Shown: positions 53,612 to 61,696 of the stretch, in pieces
Position numbering within the stretch: the stretch's first letter is position 1
Layout of the letters: each line of letters opens with the position of its first letter
Assembly (NCBI RefSeq): GCF_000317535.1
Contig: NC_019757.1
Coordinates: 5,793,501 to 5,857,500 of the forward strand
Direction of reading: 5' to 3'
DNA length: 64,000 nt
DNA from: Cylindrospermum stagnale PCC 7417
GTDB taxonomy: Bacteria; Cyanobacteriota; Cyanobacteriia; Cyanobacteriales; Nostocaceae
Notes under the pieces: generated by a model
The model's database searches: none
The model's input: the letters and a program-made list of their open reading frames with translations, nothing else
What the model was told of the DNA's origin: nothing
Translations under genes and position numbers: made by a program

Positions 53612-53850
53612 CTACGCTACGCCACGCCACTCACTACAACTTTGGGAATCAAAGCAACGCAGTGGCTCTTGTATCCCTAAAGCAGCAGTCAGCTGCTTTG
53701 CCTCTACAGCAAAGGCGTTTAGGAATACTTTTGGGATCATGTTAGCACTACCATTCACATCTGCGTTAATTAGTCTATAAGAATCATGATTTTTCTGAAA
53801 TAAATTCTCTGCCGAAATAATATTACAGAAACCTGTACCATCATGTATAA
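53612..53850 (-). pseudogene. C-terminal remnant of an IS200/IS605-type TnpB
   Basis: About 80 codons are left of a TnpB nuclease gene. YRLINADVNGSANMIPKVF matches the conserved C-terminal block, where the last acidic residue of the RuvC site lies in the A-D-V-N-G motif. KVFLNAFAVEAKQL follows as in family members. The RuvC-I and zinc-finger parts are missing. The remnant abuts the start of a glycosyltransferase gene on the other strand, so insertion or deletion has joined unrelated sequences here. Confidence 0.75.
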
Positions 53851-53855
53851 ATTTT

Positions 53856-54803
53856 ATGAGATTTAGCGTCGTCATCACTACTTATAACCGCTACAACTTA
53901 CTGCAAAGAGCAATTGACTCTGCTCGTAACCAGACAATTAATTGCGAGGTGGTTGTTGCTGATGATTGCTCATCTGATGCCACCGAAATTTATGTCAAAA
54001 GCTTGGGTGATTATGTTATTTACCATCGTAACTCAGTTAACCAAGGCCATGCGGCAACGGTAAATGCTGGAGTTGCAAAAGCCAGCGGTGACTGGATTAA
54101 ATTTTTGGATGATGACGACTACCTAGCTCCCAACTGTTTAGAACAGATGGCAACAGCGATACTAGCCCATCCCAATGCTGTCATTTGCTCCTGCGTTGCT
54201 GCTCAGGTAAACGGTAAGCAAGCCGAACTTAGTCGTACCCCACGACTTGGGCCTGGGTTAGCTTATTATATCCCGCAAGCAGATATTCACTACGGTATGC
54301 TCCTAGAGGTTGTACCCTTTGGCACGCCTGTGCAAGTAGCTTGCCGCCGTGATACTTTCATGCATTCGGGCCGTTGGGATTCCTCTCTCGATGCTAACTG
54401 TGATGATATTGATTCGTGGATTCGCATTTCCCAATTTGGTGATGCTGTCTTCCTCAATCAGTGCCTCGCTTATCGCACTGTCTGGACTGGTGCTTATAAT
54501 CAAAAGATTTCTTTATCTCAGCGGCTGAATACCAATATTTTGATGAAGGAGAAGATTTACTCTTTAGTGAATCAACAGCACCGCTCAGAACTGCCTGAGT
54601 TCCAGTATATAAAAACATACATAAAACTGCATTGGTATTTAGTCGCACTTAAGCAAAGAAACATCAAGAGCTTGCTGCTGATGCTTGAGCTATCTGTCGT
54701 ATTTTCTCCTGTTGCTTGGAGAATTTTGCTGACTGCTGCTTTATCACGTCGTTCCCCGGTTCAGAATTGTCACATTCGCAAATTAGTGTTGATTGAGTCC
54801 TAA
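53856..54803 (+). CDS. Family 2 glycosyltransferase
   Basis: The 315-residue GT-A fold enzyme begins MRFSVVITTYNRYNLLQRAI. VVVADDCSSDATE binds the nucleotide, DWIKFLDDDDYLAP carries the DxD-type metal motif, and a plausible acceptor-side aspartate lies in SSLDANCDDIDSWIRI. It transfers a sugar to an unknown acceptor, probably in envelope polysaccharide synthesis. The start is six bases beyond the TnpB remnant and has little RBS. It is an isolated gene with no sugar cluster around it. Confidence 0.85.
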   Translation: MRFSVVITTYNRYNLLQRAIDSARNQTINCEVVVADDCSSDATEIYVKSLGDYVIYHRNSVNQGHAATVNAGVAKASGDWIKFLDDDDYLAPNCLEQMATAILAHPNAVICSCVAAQVNGKQAELSRTPRLGPGLAYYIPQADIHYGMLLEVVPFGTPVQVACRRDTFMHSGRWDSSLDANCDDIDSWIRISQFGDAVFLNQCLAYRTVWTGAYNQKISLSQRLNTNILMKEKIYSLVNQQHRSELPEFQYIKTYIKLHWYLVALKQRNIKSLLLMLELSVVFSPVAWRILLTAALSRRSPVQNCHIRKLVLIES

Positions 54804-55224
54804 TTTTTTCGAGTGTTGACGACAATGCTTCGATGCCTAATAAAATTTCTTGGCTACTTACTTATTTCAAATTCAAATCGGAAAAATGGCTCTAGATGTA
54901 TTCAGTAAATTTTAGGTTTAAATATCTTGAAATATCCTCTGGCAAAAATGTAGAGAAAAGAAAATATAGCTGGATATGAAGTGTAGATATTCAAAGTAAT
55001 TATCTGATTTTTATTGAGATTTTTCACAAGCCGCTTTCCCTCGCTCAAATAGTTATTCAAATAGCTTGTCCAAGATAGAGGCTGTATCGCCAAAAAGCTT
55101 AACGTTGATATTTTGTGTCATATCCGGAACTGGAGTACGGGAAACTCAAAACCTAAAAGGGCTGAATGTTGCCCGCGTTCATCAAGAAAGATTAATTACA
55201 GCATCAGGGGCAGGGTAAAAATAT
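54804..55224. other. Intergenic region without a supported gene
   Basis: This 420-bp AT-rich stretch lies between the glycosyltransferase and the efflux permease, which converge on it. A 63-codon frame on the minus strand (54902-55093) lacks an RBS and known domain. I see no clear terminator hairpin. Confidence 0.5.
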
Positions 55225-58200
55225 CTATTGAAACCTTTTTCTCCATTTATGCAACCTGATTAATGCTGGTTTCGTCCAACGCCAATCGAGTAAATCGTGC
55301 AGCAGAATGTAAAAACAGGGGATGATAAATAGCGTTAGCATTGTCGCGATCGCCATCCCAAAGAAAACTACAATTCCCAAGGGCTGCAAAAACTCAGAAC
55401 CTTCGCCAATGCCCAATGCCAAGGGAAACAGTCCCAAAATAGTAGTGACTGTAGTCATGATAATTGGGCGCAAGCGTTGAGGAGCAGCTTTGAGAATGGC
55501 AATTTGGCGAGTACAACCAACTTCTTCCCGAATTTGGTTTGCCAGTTCTACCATGAGAATTCCCGCGTTCACGACAATTCCCACTAGCAGCACCACGCCA
55601 ACAATTACAGTGGCGCCAATTGCCGTTTGGGTAATGTAAAGTCCAAAAAGTCCCCCAGCTAAGGCCAGGGGGACGGTGAACATAATTACCAACGGATCAA
55701 TCAGCGAATTGTATTGCACCGCCATAACTACAAAGATTAAGAACGTTGCTAACGCTCCCAAAGTTTTTAAAGCATCCTGAAGTTGCTGATTAGTTGCTTC
55801 AGCAGAACTAGGCACAATGGAAACGCCATCAGGTAAGTCTACGCTCTTAAGTACCTGATTAACTTCTGCTATGGCTTCACCAAGACTAGCTCCCTCGCTC
55901 AGGTTGCCTGCCACAATAAAAGCTTGGCGCTGATTAATCCGTTGCACCTCACCAGGTGCTTGCCCTTCTTCAATGCGGGCAACATCTGAAAGGCGAATTA
56001 GTTGATTGTTTTCTGTAAATAGCGGTAATTGCTCTAGCTGGGAAGGACGCCCAATTGCTTCTTTATTTAGCTGCACCCGCACATCAACTAAACGGTTGCC
56101 GCGTTGAATTTGCGTGGGAACTGAACCTTCAATTGCTGTCTGAATGGTGGCACCAATTTGTTGAGATGTTAGTCCTAGAGCCGAAACTCGTTCCCAGTCG
56201 GGGCGAATTTGTATTTCTGGTTGCCGAGCATCGGCATCTGGTCGGAATGTCGCTAATTTTGCGCTTTCCTGCAAAGCCTGGAGTACTTGGTCCCCTGCTT
56301 GCGTTAAGTTTTCTTCATTCTCTCCTTGCAGGATCACGTCAATTTCTGACCCTTGCACTGGGGAATTACTCAAAATTAAACCCCGTACCTGACCAGGATT
56401 GAGGCGCAGCAGAATTCCTGCTAAGTTGAGTTTATTAAATTCTTGAGTGACTTTTTTGACGAAGGCTTCGACATCTGTGCCTGGTTTTAAATTGATAGTG
56501 CTGCTGGCACGTAAAGGATTTTCTGTAGTATTGCTGCCAAATAAATTACCACCCACAGTTGTGAAAGCATACTCGGTTTCTGGTTGTTTGAGCAAAATGT
56601 CATCGACAATTTGCATAACTTTCTCAGAAGTTGCTAAAGGTGTACCGGGAGGAAACTGTGCTCTTAAGTTGGCTTGTCCAGTGCTGATCCGGGGTAAAAT
56701 TTCTTGGTTAATTTGACCAAACATCAAAAAGCTGCTGCCGCCTAAAATTACCAAAGCAGCCGTGACTACTATGAGTCGATAACGTAAAACTTTGGTTAAG
56801 AAGTTACTGTATACCCGCGTAGCATCTTCAAACCGATGATTAAACTGTCTAAGCAGCCAAAATTCGCTGATCCGACTAGACCAGCGAATTCCCAAAAGTC
56901 GAGAACTCAGCATCGGCACTATTGTGATCGCGACGACAAGGGAGGCTGCTACTGCGAAGCTAATTGTCAGAATCAGTTCATTAAATAGCAGTGCGATAAA
57001 GCCGCCAATTAAGAGGAATGGCACAACAGAAACTAAGTTGGCAGCTGTCGCAGCAACTAAAGCAGATTCTACTTCTTGGGAAGATGCGATCGCACTTTCA
57101 ATAAAGAATTTGGCATTTCTCCCCGAAGCCTCTACCCCTCGCTCTCTCTGATTGGGAGTCATGCCTGCTTTCTCGGAAATATTCTCCAAGATCACAACCG
57201 ATGTGTCAATTGCTTGACCGACTCCCAATGTCAGACCTGCCAAACTAAACACATTCAAAGTCAAGCCAAAGATTTTCATTAAAGCGATCGCCGCCAAAGT
57301 ACACAGCGGAATGGTCAAACTGATAATCAATGTTTGCCTGAATGATCCCAAAAATAACAACACTGCTGCTGCTGCTAACAATGCCCCAGAAATCCCCGAA
57401 AAGATGACATCATTTAAAGAATTGCGGATGAAGATAGATTCATCTGTAGTGGGACTCAAAGTCATGTCCGTTGGGATTAAACCCGATTGCCGTAATTGCT
57501 CAATTCGCCGCTTCACAGCATCTACAACGGTAATTGTGTTGGCCTCTGGCTGCTTTCGGATGGAAAATTTTACCGCAGGCTGACGGTTAAGGTAGACAAA
57601 TACACGCTGGTCTTCTGTGTCGTCTATTACTTCAGCAAAGTCTCGCAAATAGACACGGCGGCGGGGTGTAGGGGTAGTAGTGCTACTAGCAGAAGAAGAG
57701 GAGGAAACTTCCAAGGAGATGTTCTCAATTTCACTAGCATCTCGGAAGCGTCCCACAGTCCGAGTCAATGGCTCGGAATTCTGCCCCAGAATTCGACCAC
57801 CAGAAGTATCTTGGTTACGGGCTGTTAGTTCATTGAGTACATCATTTAAACCCACACCCAAAGCTTGTAACCGGCTTAAGTCAACAAGCACCCGTACTTC
57901 TTCCCCAGCACCGCCAGATACATCGACTGAGGCCACTCCGGGCACGACGCTGAGTTCACGCCCCAACTCTTCATCAGCAAAGACGCGTAAATCCTTACCT
58001 GGCAGCGAGGGAGATGTTAGTGCCAATTCATAAATCGGCAACTGGGAAGGATCGACTTTAAATAAGCGCGGCTCCTGTATAGTATCTGGCAGTTGCCCTC
58101 TGCCTCGGTTAAAAGCAGCAGTAGCATCGTTGAGGGCTTGATCAATATTGCCCCCTGGTTGAAAGTATAAATCGAGGCTTACCTGCCCCTCGCGGGTGCG

Positions 58201-58473
58201 GGAGAAAACTTGTACTACGTTTTCTGTAGCCGATAAAGCTTCTTCCAAGGGTCTGGTGATTTCATCTACTGCTACTTCTGGGGAAATACCAGGTGCTTCT
58301 AGGCGAACGCCAATTCGTGGATAGGTAATTGATGGTAGGAGATCAACTTGGATAGTTGTGAGAAAAAATATTCCCACGACAATCACTGCCACGGTAAGCA
58401 TGAGTGTGCCGATGTGTTGGCGAATGGCGATCGCGCTGATACTAAATCCGCTGCTGTTGTTTATTTGCTGCAT
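55225..58473 (-). CDS. RND-family efflux permease (AcrB/MdtB-like)
   Basis: This 1082-residue inner-membrane proton-driven transporter has the RND pattern: a first TM helix (GTLMLTVAVIVVGIFFLTTI), a periplasmic porter domain with VDEITRPLEEALSATENV, TM2-6 with LAGLTLGVGQAIDTSVVILE, a second large loop, and TM8-12 ending with PIIMTTVTTILGLFPLALG. The TM4 segment lacks the acidic DD pair of drug pumps (GQAIDTS has a single Asp), so coupling residues should be checked. It is encoded 31 bp downstream of its adaptor gene and needs a TolC-type outer-membrane partner not seen here. Confidence 0.9.
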   Translation of the reverse strand: MQQINNSSGFSISAIAIRQHIGTLMLTVAVIVVGIFFLTTIQVDLLPSITYPRIGVRLEAPGISPEVAVDEITRPLEEALSATENVVQVFSRTREGQVSLDLYFQPGGNIDQALNDATAAFNRGRGQLPDTIQEPRLFKVDPSQLPIYELALTSPSLPGKDLRVFADEELGRELSVVPGVASVDVSGGAGEEVRVLVDLSRLQALGVGLNDVLNELTARNQDTSGGRILGQNSEPLTRTVGRFRDASEIENISLEVSSSSSASSTTTPTPRRRVYLRDFAEVIDDTEDQRVFVYLNRQPAVKFSIRKQPEANTITVVDAVKRRIEQLRQSGLIPTDMTLSPTTDESIFIRNSLNDVIFSGISGALLAAAAVLLFLGSFRQTLIISLTIPLCTLAAIALMKIFGLTLNVFSLAGLTLGVGQAIDTSVVILENISEKAGMTPNQRERGVEASGRNAKFFIESAIASSQEVESALVAATAANLVSVVPFLLIGGFIALLFNELILTISFAVAASLVVAITIVPMLSSRLLGIRWSSRISEFWLLRQFNHRFEDATRVYSNFLTKVLRYRLIVVTAALVILGGSSFLMFGQINQEILPRISTGQANLRAQFPPGTPLATSEKVMQIVDDILLKQPETEYAFTTVGGNLFGSNTTENPLRASSTINLKPGTDVEAFVKKVTQEFNKLNLAGILLRLNPGQVRGLILSNSPVQGSEIDVILQGENEENLTQAGDQVLQALQESAKLATFRPDADARQPEIQIRPDWERVSALGLTSQQIGATIQTAIEGSVPTQIQRGNRLVDVRVQLNKEAIGRPSQLEQLPLFTENNQLIRLSDVARIEEGQAPGEVQRINQRQAFIVAGNLSEGASLGEAIAEVNQVLKSVDLPDGVSIVPSSAEATNQQLQDALKTLGALATFLIFVVMAVQYNSLIDPLVIMFTVPLALAGGLFGLYITQTAIGATVIVGVVLLVGIVVNAGILMVELANQIREEVGCTRQIAILKAAPQRLRPIIMTTVTTILGLFPLALGIGEGSEFLQPLGIVVFFGMAIATMLTLFIIPCFYILLHDLLDWRWTKPALIRLHKWRKRFQ

Positions 58474-58504
58474 CTTTCCAATTCAAAATTCAAAAAAGTA
58501 CTTT

Positions 58505-59860
58505 TTAATTTGCTTTTTCCGAAAGAATCGAAAGACTTACAGCCTCCCCATCTTTTAACGGCTTACCACTGCGAACAACATAGGCTTCTCCCGGTTGCAA
58601 GCCGGATAAAATTTCCACTTTGCCATCAGCCTTTTGCCCTAGGGTGACGGCCCGCGCTGTTACCTTATTTTTGTCGCTTGTGTCCTGCAAAACAAAAATT
58701 ATTTTGTTGTTGTCTTTTGATTGTGTCTGCCCTACCTTGTCTTCATTAATCGCTATTTGCGGTACGATAACTCGCTGGGAAGTTTGGGTAGTAAAATTGA
58801 CCCGTGCCAGCAGTCCACTACCAATTTTTCCTGCACTGTTGGGAATTACTACTTCTACTGGTATTAAACGAGCTGTGGCATCGGCAGCTGGGGAAATGCG
58901 CGTTACTCTGCCAGTCGATGTTTGATCGGGAAAGGCATCTAAACGCACTTGCACCGACTGCCCAACTTCAATCTTTGCCAAATCTAATTCGGAAACTTGC
59001 ACCACGACTTTGACACGGCTAAAGTCAGCAATTTTCAAGACTTCGCTGCCTGTTTGCAGAAAATTGCCCGGTTCTGTAACTTTTTCTATAACTAGTCCGG
59101 TGATGGGGGATGTCAGCCGAGCATAGGATCGGCGCTCTTTAGCTTGGGAAACCACTGCTTGTTGGGCATATACTCTGCCTTGGGCGGCGGCGACGGCTTG
59201 TTTTTCTGTGCGGACTTGCTCGGTGGCAGCCCGCAGCATCTGGGTGGCAGTTTGGGCTTTGGTACTTGCTTGTTCGGCAGTTTGTTCGGCGATCGCTCCT
59301 TGTTTGTAGAGTTCTTGCTGCCGTTTTGAATCTGCACGGGCTTGCACCACCTCTAACCGCGCTCGTTCTACTTCAACACTGGCATTGTTTACCTGAGTTG
59401 TCGCCCTGGCTACTTCTGATTGCCGGGCTGCTAGTTCTGCTTCCGCTTGTCTTAATGCTGTCACTAACAAAGCATCATCTAACTGTCCGACAAGTTGCCC
59501 CCGTGTGACACTGTCCCCCACATCAAGATTCAAAGCTAATAGTCGCCCTTCTGAGCGCGATCGCAGTGACACCGTCCGCAAGGGCGTGGTGTTGCCGATA
59601 TTGTCTGGTTGTTGGCGTAATAAGTTAGTCCGAGCGATCGCCACATCCACAGGCGTTGCACTCCTGCCGCGTTTCTGATCACCAGGGCGCTGAGATTGGG
59701 CCTCGGCTGATTCCTTTGGTAACGATCCGCAACTGGTTGATAGCAGTGCCAATCCTAGCGAACAAGTAATCAATAACTTATGGGTATGCATTGCTAGGTT
59801 GCTAGCCATGACAATTGGTATTTTCAACTGCTTTTGCGGCTCATTTACGTCCAAAATCAT
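58505..59860 (-). CDS. RND efflux periplasmic adaptor (membrane fusion protein)
   Basis: The 451-residue MFP begins at ATG 59860 with AGGAG at a normal distance; an inner Met at residue 18 is possible. A hydrophobic N-terminal helix with SLGLALLSTSCGS suggests a lipoprotein anchor. Then come a lipoyl/barrel-sandwich half (RLLALNLDVGDSVTRGQLVG), a long coiled-coil hairpin (about 140-250, Ala/Gln-rich), the second lipoyl half (RLTSPITGLVIEKVTEPGNF) and a beta-barrel/MP domain. It links the RND pump to an outer-membrane channel. Upstream gene in the pair. Confidence 0.9.
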   Translation of the reverse strand: MILDVNEPQKQLKIPIVMASNLAMHTHKLLITCSLGLALLSTSCGSLPKESAEAQSQRPGDQKRGRSATPVDVAIARTNLLRQQPDNIGNTTPLRTVSLRSRSEGRLLALNLDVGDSVTRGQLVGQLDDALLVTALRQAEAELAARQSEVARATTQVNNASVEVERARLEVVQARADSKRQQELYKQGAIAEQTAEQASTKAQTATQMLRAATEQVRTEKQAVAAAQGRVYAQQAVVSQAKERRSYARLTSPITGLVIEKVTEPGNFLQTGSEVLKIADFSRVKVVVQVSELDLAKIEVGQSVQVRLDAFPDQTSTGRVTRISPAADATARLIPVEVVIPNSAGKIGSGLLARVNFTTQTSQRVIVPQIAINEDKVGQTQSKDNNKIIFVLQDTSDKNKVTARAVTLGQKADGKVEILSGLQPGEAYVVRSGKPLKDGEAVSLSILSEKAN

Positions 59861-60320
59861 GCTTTTTTCTCCTATTTGTGAGTTTCTGTGGTCAAAACGT
59901 CGGTTATTAGCAATTAATTCTGAATAGATATCACTAACAGCAAAATTACAGAATCTTCAAGCTTTTTTGCCGCATTTTTTGGCTCACAATCAAAGTTCTT
60001 TCCTCTCTCCTGCTGACTTAGAGGTAGGTATTTCTCTGACACCCGATGAAATTATAAAGGTAGTATAAATATTTTGTCGGAAATAGGTAATAGGTAATTA
60101 GTCATGGTTAAGGAGACTGGAGGAGAGAAATTTTTCCCCATCTCCCCATTCCCTTTTTCAAAATGTGTCTACAAGGCTTGTATTTATATGGCTTTTGCCT
60201 ATATATTAAGAATATTAAAGTAAACTTGATTTTTTGAGTACTTTAGTATTTGGATTCATGACTGGGCTGAGAGTAGAGCGACTAAAGTATCCATTTATTA
60301 TTATGTGAGGACGAAAACTC
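59861..60320. other. Divergent promoter region between efflux pair and phycobilin lyase
   Basis: 460 bp with no ORF of interest. It includes a heptamer-like AGGTAATAGGTAATTAG stretch near 60.09 kb. Promoters for both directions are expected; none can be placed with confidence. Confidence 0.45.
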
Positions 60321-60863
60321 GTGACATCACTGCTCAAAATTGTAAAAACCGCTGAAGAACACCAGATTGCAGAATTTTTTCAAGAATCAGCAGGTCAGTG
60401 GCGATCGGAACGGCGCTATTACACCCTCCCAGAGGGAGAAACCAAGGAGATAGTGAGTATGATCACCATTCGGTTTTTAGAACAGGGATGTCATGAACTG
60501 CTTCATCTGGCTCAGATACACGATTTGCCCGATTCAGTGAATTTAACCTGTGGTGCGGCAGTGATTTGGGTAAGTACGGATATACTGAAGGAAAGGCGAG
60601 AGTCTCAAGGTTCAACTCTGTTTGGTGCTTTGGGAAAAACTTTGTATCGCGATCGCGGTTTCGCCACATCCAAGCCAGTCACCGCCCAATACTATTTCTC
60701 AAACTCCAAAACCCTGTGTTTACGAACTGAGTACAACAGTTCAGTGTTTGAGGAAGAATTAAAGCTCGTGGGCAACAAATACCGTACAAGACAGACCATC
60801 ATCACAAGATCTGGTGAGCAATTGATGATTGGTCAATATCTAGAAAAGCGGATTGAGAGTTAG
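60321..60863 (+). CDS. CpcS/CpeS-family phycobiliprotein lyase
   Basis: The 180-residue protein starts at GTG 60321 (MTSLLKIVKTAEEHQIAEFF). FFQESAGQWRSERRYYTLPE is the hallmark of the CpcS/CpeS/CpcU bilin lyase family, a lipocalin-like barrel that attaches phycocyanobilin to Cys84-type sites of phycobiliproteins. The C-terminal IGQYLEKRIES motif is also typical. Which subtype (S, U or V) it is, and whether it needs a partner, is not decidable from sequence. It is not next to phycobilisome genes. Confidence 0.85.
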   Translation: MTSLLKIVKTAEEHQIAEFFQESAGQWRSERRYYTLPEGETKEIVSMITIRFLEQGCHELLHLAQIHDLPDSVNLTCGAAVIWVSTDILKERRESQGSTLFGALGKTLYRDRGFATSKPVTAQYYFSNSKTLCLRTEYNSSVFEEELKLVGNKYRTRQTIITRSGEQLMIGQYLEKRIES

Positions 60864-61152
60864 TTTTAGCCGTGGGTGAGGCAATAGCTGTAACCCACCA
60901 ATCCCAGCCATCAACAGAGCATAAGCAATTTGAGAGCTACCCCGCACATAGCCCTCAACTACTAACATGACTTTTTATAACAATTTTTTCCATTTTCCCT
61001 CCTTTTCTCGTTTGCTATGTCATCATGGAGGAGTGAGAATTAATTCGGCGGCAGTGTTTGTTGTTAGTATTGACAGGCTTTTCCCTCTTGGTATTTACAG
61101 ACTTCTCTCCGAAATCTAAATCTCTACACACCTCTGATTTTGGAGACATTCT
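60864..61152. promoter_or_regulatory. Upstream region and probable long leader of the RRM protein
   Basis: About 290 bp precede the RRM gene. Genes of this type usually have a long, cold-responsive 5' UTR, so part of this stretch is likely leader. The sequence shows pyrimidine-rich runs (TTTTTTCCATTTTCCCTCC) and no strong hairpin. The assignment is by analogy. Confidence 0.4.
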
Positions 61153-61467
61153 ATGTCGATTTACGTTGGTAACCTCTCTTACGAAGTTACATCAGATACT
61201 CTGAGTGCTGTTTTTGCAGAATATGGTTCTGTAAAGCGTGTACAGCTACCTACTGACCGTGAAACAGGTCGCTTGCGCGGCTTTGCTTTCGTGGAAATGG
61301 GTACAGAGGCTGAAGAAACTGCTGCTATTGAAGCTCTTGATGGAGCTGAATGGATGGGACGTGACCTCAAAGTGAATAAAGCCAAGCCCAAGGAAGACAG
61401 AGGTTCCTTTGGTGGTGGTGGTGGTAACCGGGGCGGCGGTGGCGGCGGCTCCCGCAATCGCTACTAA
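61153..61467 (+). CDS. rbp: Glycine-rich RNA-binding protein (single RRM)
   Basis: A 104-residue protein with one RRM: RNP2 is IYVGNL (residues 3-8) and RNP1 is RGFAFVEM in GRLRGFAFVEM. It ends in a Gly-rich tail (SFGGGGGNRG). These cyanobacterial Rbp proteins bind mRNA, some are cold-induced, and related ones place photosystem mRNAs near thylakoids. It is monocistronic with its own terminator. Confidence 0.95.
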   Translation: MSIYVGNLSYEVTSDTLSAVFAEYGSVKRVQLPTDRETGRLRGFAFVEMGTEAEETAAIEALDGAEWMGRDLKVNKAKPKEDRGSFGGGGGNRGGGGGGSRNRY

Positions 61468-61539
61468 GCGGAATTATCTATATTCTTTTGGCCCTTGAAT
61501 TCTATAAGTAAAAAGCAGTTTTAACGACTGCTAAATAAA

Positions 61540-61577
61540 AATTACCCACTCCGCTTGCAGGGTGGGTAATTTTTTTA
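61540..61577 (+). terminator. Rho-independent terminator downstream of rbp
   Basis: AATTACCCAC and GTGGGTAATT pair around a loop of about 12 nt and are followed by TTTTTTT. The A-run before it gives a U-run on the other strand, so it could also serve the convergent rpoC2 transcript. Confidence 0.88.
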
Positions 61578-61696
61578 GGGGCTAGCTAAATCCATGTGAG
61601 TATTGAGATCAATTTTTGTTTCTACCAACACCCCAAAAGAAAAGAAAAAGGCAAAAGAAAATCTTCGTTTGCCCTTTCAAAATTCACCTTTTGGCT

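Noticed and set aside
54902-55093. 63-codon minus-strand frame with a hydrophobic C-terminus
   Set aside because: AT-rich intergenic region, no RBS, no family; insufficient evidence.
60840-60968. 44-codon minus-strand frame starting MLVVEGYVRGSSQIAYALL
   Set aside because: It overlaps the 3' end of the phycobilin lyase gene, does not match known small photosynthetic subunits and lacks a clear RBS.
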